Under the pieces are notes generated by a model. It was not told the origin of the DNA. It did not search any database and saw only the letters and a list, made by a program, of their open reading frames with translations. DNA of 42,228 bases, from assembly GCA_021731495.1 (NCBI GenBank), contig JAKFXG010000008.1, positions 1 through 42,228 on the forward strand, in the 5' to 3' direction. Numbering within the stretch: position 1 is the stretch's first letter; each line of letters starts with the position of its first letter. A program made the translations under genes and the position numbers. Of the stretch, positions 40,204 to 42,228 are shown in pieces. The stretch comes from Candidatus Parcubacteria bacterium. Lineage in GTDB: Bacteria; Patescibacteriota; Minisyncoccia; Phycocordibacterales; Phycocordibacteraceae.

Positions 40204-40620
40204 ATGGTTGAACAAGTCTTATCGTCCGAACTCACCCATTGGGTGGTCGGCGCTATTTTCATCTGTTCTCTTATAATTATAGCGATGTCATGGATCGCAA
40301 AGAAAGATGCCGACCTCGTCAGTTCTTTAGTGATAGGAGCAATTTGTTTGTTGCTCATTATCTTCGAGATTGCGCCGCGGCGGTTTGGGTATGGACACGT
40401 CCCCAGCACGGTCGAGGGCTTCTCGAAACGGCTCGAAGCTGGTATTGCCTACCAAGTAGCCTCGTCGAGCAAGGAGGCCGACGATAACTATGTTGTCATA
40501 GTGAGAAAGTTCGGGACGTCTGATATCATGGCAATTCGCGTGAAATCGGAGCCGCCGAAGAATTTCACTCTGGTCAACGGCAAACCCGTCGATCTCAGCT
40601 CCAACCAGAAACAAAAATGA
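40204..40620 (+). CDS. Hypothetical two-helix membrane protein, 138 aa
   Basis: Family not recognised. There are two membrane helices at about residues 13-33 (WVVGAIFICSLIIIAMSWI) and 44-60 (LVIGAICLLLIIFEI), then a soluble domain (GFSKRLEAGIAYQVASSSKE, VVIVRKFGTSDIMAIRV) that is probably a small beta-rich fold. The start ATG 40204 is chosen over an upstream in-frame ATG because AAGGAG at 40188-40193 and AGAGGT lie before it. It is one of the few genes here with a strong -35/-10 promoter, a real leader and a Shine-Dalgarno, hinting at high or regulated expression. Confidence 0.7.
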   Translation: MVEQVLSSELTHWVVGAIFICSLIIIAMSWIAKKDADLVSSLVIGAICLLLIIFEIAPRRFGYGHVPSTVEGFSKRLEAGIAYQVASSSKEADDNYVVIVRKFGTSDIMAIRVKSEPPKNFTLVNGKPVDLSSNQKQK

Positions 40621-40640
40621 TCTCGGTATCGTGCCGACAC

Positions 40641-40670
40641 AAGCCCCCGCAACTCTCGCGGGGGCTTTTA
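40641..40670 (+). terminator. Rho-independent terminator
   Basis: AGCCCCCGC...GCGGGGGCT, 9-bp stem with a 7-nt loop followed by TTTTA, 20 nt after the stop codon at 40620. Confidence 0.85.
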
Positions 40671-40722
40671 CATAATTCTCCCCACACTCATTGTTAACTT
40701 GCATACCACTCCCCCACCATGC

Positions 40723-40728
40723 TATCCT
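40723..40728 (+). promoter_or_regulatory. -10 box of secG
   Basis: TGC-TATCCT (extended -10) with TTGCAT about 18 nt upstream. It ends 10 nt before the ATG. Confidence 0.45.
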
Positions 40729-40738
40729 TCTCTCCAAG

Positions 40739-40978
40739 ATGGAGGCACTCGTATCGGCACTGCCGTACGCGGAAATCATCCTCTCAATACTCCTCATTGT
40801 CGGTATCGTGCTCCAGCAGCGCGGTGCGACCCTCGGCGGAGCTTTCGGAGGCGACAACTTCGCGTCGACGTTCTACAAGCGCAGAGGCGCCGAGAAATTC
40901 TTATTTGATGCGACAATCGTAGTCGCGGCGATACTCGTGCTCGTGGCGATAGCGAACTTCCTTCTTGTAGGATCATGA
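40739..40978 (+). CDS. secG: Preprotein translocase subunit SecG
   Basis: This 79-aa protein has two membrane helices (about 8-24 and 54-76) and the SecG loop between them: IVLQQRGATLGGAFGGDN, very close to the family's 'L-Q~~kG-~~ga-fGg~~'. It assists SecYEG in moving proteins across the membrane. ATG 40739 gives the standard N-terminus; an earlier in-frame ATG is rejected. Its stop overlaps the next start (ATGA), so the solute-binding protein is translationally coupled. Confidence 0.9.
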   Translation: MEALVSALPYAEIILSILLIVGIVLQQRGATLGGAFGGDNFASTFYKRRGAEKFLFDATIVVAAILVLVAIANFLLVGS

Positions 40979-42228
40979 TCGAGGAGGGGGACGGCCTGAA
41001 CGAACAACGCACCGGCGTCCCCGTAAAGGAGCGCATTCGTCTGTGCCGGGAACAGCTTACGCGGCCGCGCAGTTTCCAGGTACTGGAACGCGTGCATGAG
41101 CGCATTCGTTCCTTCTCCCCCGGCGACCGCGTCGTGTTCTATGTCCTTTCGGGCCTTGTCGGTATCGCATCTATTTCCGGCCTCTATGCCCTAGAACAAT
41201 CGCTTCTCGTAGAAATACCAGCCTACGGCGGTAGTCTGAGAGAGGGAGAGGTCGGAAGTCCTCAATTCATAAATCCGCTTCTTGCCATCAGCGACGCCGA
41301 CCGCGACCTCTCTTCGCTCGTCTACGCGGGACTCATGGGCCTTTCGGGTTCGGGAGAGCTTGTCCCTGTACTTGCTGAAAGCTATGCGATGAGCGAGGAC
41401 GGCAAAACGTATACGTTTACTCTGCGTGAAAACGCGATGTTCGCGGACGGCACTCCCGTCACGGCGAATGACGTGGTGTTCACGGTAGGAAAAGCACAGA
41501 ATTCCGCGCTCAAGAGTCCGAAATACGCAGACTGGTCCGGCGTGGGAGTTACCGCGGTCGACCAGCGCACTGTACGCTTCACTCTGACGAAACCATATGC
41601 GCCGTTCCTCGGGCTCACGACGCTCGGAATCCTTCCCTCTCGCCTCTGGCAGAACATAACGAACGAGGAGTTCCCCTTCTCTAATCTTCAGACGAGTCCG
41701 GTCGGCAATGGGCCATTTGGGGTTGCAAACATCTCGCGCGACGCATCGGGACTTATCAAGAGCGTGCTCCTTACGGCAAATAAAAATTTCGTGCTCGGCC
41801 GACCGTATCTCGATAGCATCCGCTTCGATTTCTACTCGCGAAATGAGGACCTCGCAAAAGCTCTTTCGAGCGGCGCGATAGAGAGCGCATATGATGTTTC
41901 GACGAAGGGGGCGCTGACCGCTCCTTACGCGCGTGTCTTCGGTGTGTTCTGGAATCCGAACGAAAAACAGGTATATGCACGCCTCGAAGTGCGCAAGGCT
42001 CTTTCGCTTGCACTCGATCGAACTGCCATTGTTGACACGGTGCTCGGCGGTTACGCGACCCCGATTATGGGTCCTGTGCCGCCGGGGAAAGGTATTCAGC
42101 AGGTCGCAGTCCCCCAATCGGAAAACTCGATAGCGGCGGCGGCAGAAGTGCTCAAGGCATCCGGATGGACCTATGATGGAGCTCTCCGCGCATGGAAGAA
42201 CGCCTCCGCAAAGCAAACACTCGACCGC
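40975..42228 (+). CDS. ABC transporter substrate-binding protein, family 5 (partial, runs off the window)
   Basis: 418 codons are visible and the 3' end is missing. After a cytoplasmic N-terminus of about 50 residues rich in Arg/Glu comes a membrane helix (VVFYVLSGLVGIASISGLYA, about 54-73), then a periplasmic-type binding domain: SLVYAGLMGLSGSGELVPVL, LAESYAMSEDGKTYTFTLRE and ALSLALDRTAIVDTVLGGYA are typical of the oligopeptide/dipeptide-binding SBP_bac_5 family. It would bind peptides or other solutes outside the cell, anchored by a helix instead of a lipid. It overlaps secG by 4 nt. Confidence 0.88.
   Translation, partial: MIEEGDGLNEQRTGVPVKERIRLCREQLTRPRSFQVLERVHERIRSFSPGDRVVFYVLSGLVGIASISGLYALEQSLLVEIPAYGGSLREGEVGSPQFINPLLAISDADRDLSSLVYAGLMGLSGSGELVPVLAESYAMSEDGKTYTFTLRENAMFADGTPVTANDVVFTVGKAQNSALKSPKYADWSGVGVTAVDQRTVRFTLTKPYAPFLGLTTLGILPSRLWQNITNEEFPFSNLQTSPVGNGPFGVANISRDASGLIKSVLLTANKNFVLGRPYLDSIRFDFYSRNEDLAKALSSGAIESAYDVSTKGALTAPYARVFGVFWNPNEKQVYARLEVRKALSLALDRTAIVDTVLGGYATPIMGPVPPGKGIQQVAVPQSENSIAAAAEVLKASGWTYDGALRAWKNASAKQTLDR

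Noticed and set aside
41191-42216. Long open frame (341 codons) antisense to the solute-binding protein
   Set aside because: The plus-strand frame encodes clear SBP_bac_5 motifs. The antisense protein is Arg/His/Glu-rich noise.

Overview
The window looks like a chromosomal piece of a Patescibacteria (CPR) genome, probably Parcubacteria-type (moderate confidence, inferred from gene content and protein style). The standard genetic code is used, since TGA stops and an RF2 are both present. Support for the assignment: a type IV pilus cluster of the kind seen in cells without an outer membrane (no secretin gene), compact genes with little spacing, GatC/GatA, FtsEX, a shortened RF2, a membrane-anchored rather than lipoprotein-type solute-binding protein, and many small unknown membrane proteins. 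Composition is mixed: most housekeeping genes are GC-rich, while several accessory stretches (about 11.8-12.5, 16.9-18.3 and 35.2-36.6 kb) are clearly AT-richer and lie next to tRNA genes.

Layout. 0-2.8 kb: an unknown gene with a strong Shine-Dalgarno, then a minus-strand pair (ribbon-helix-helix protein plus an AbiEii-type nucleotidyltransferase fused to WYL-like and zinc-ribbon-like parts) and tRNA-Gln. 2.9-9.3 kb: TspO, an ABC-2 exporter, then pyrG, ftsX, ftsE and prfB on the minus strand. 9.4-12.6 kb: a VTT/DedA protein, four tRNAs (Thr, Thr, Asp, Met), a cupin overlapping an alternative-oxidase-like diiron protein, and a LAGLIDADG endonuclease squeezed between two tRNAs. 12.7-16.7 kb: ABC exporter, 2-hydroxyacid dehydrogenase, small zincin, flavin reductase. 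16.9-18.7 kb: an AT-rich pair (HEPN-like plus HhH-GPD-glycosylase-like), then initiator tRNA with degenerate repeats. 18.8-23.2 kb: a small membrane protein, gatA, gatC, ligA. 23.4-34.5 kb: a type IV pilus cluster (PilM/N/O and a PilP-like protein, PilB, response regulator, PilT, PilC, PilA, PilD, four minor prepilins) with comF divergent from pilM. 35.1-38.0 kb: tRNA-Ser followed by an accessory segment with duplicated leaders, a tRNA-end-like repeat, a SET protein and structured repeats. 38.0-42.2 kb: groEL/groES, an unknown membrane protein, secG and a partial solute-binding protein.

How the genes may work together. The pilus cluster plus ComF suggests DNA uptake or surface attachment. LigA, GatCA, RF2, CTP synthase, FtsEX, SecG and GroESL are core functions. 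The AbiEii/RHH pair, the HEPN/HhH-GPD pair and the SET-gene segment are candidate defence or mobile cargo.

Three genome-wide habits stand out. First, a -10 box (TATACT or TATAAT) often sits only 6-9 nt before the ATG, implying leaderless mRNAs; the few genes with a clear Shine-Dalgarno are exceptions. Second, unusually long perfect palindromes occur inside coding sequences, and some look like in-frame palindromic insertions. Third, zinc-finger cysteines are partly or wholly lost in LigA, PilB, PilD and ComF.
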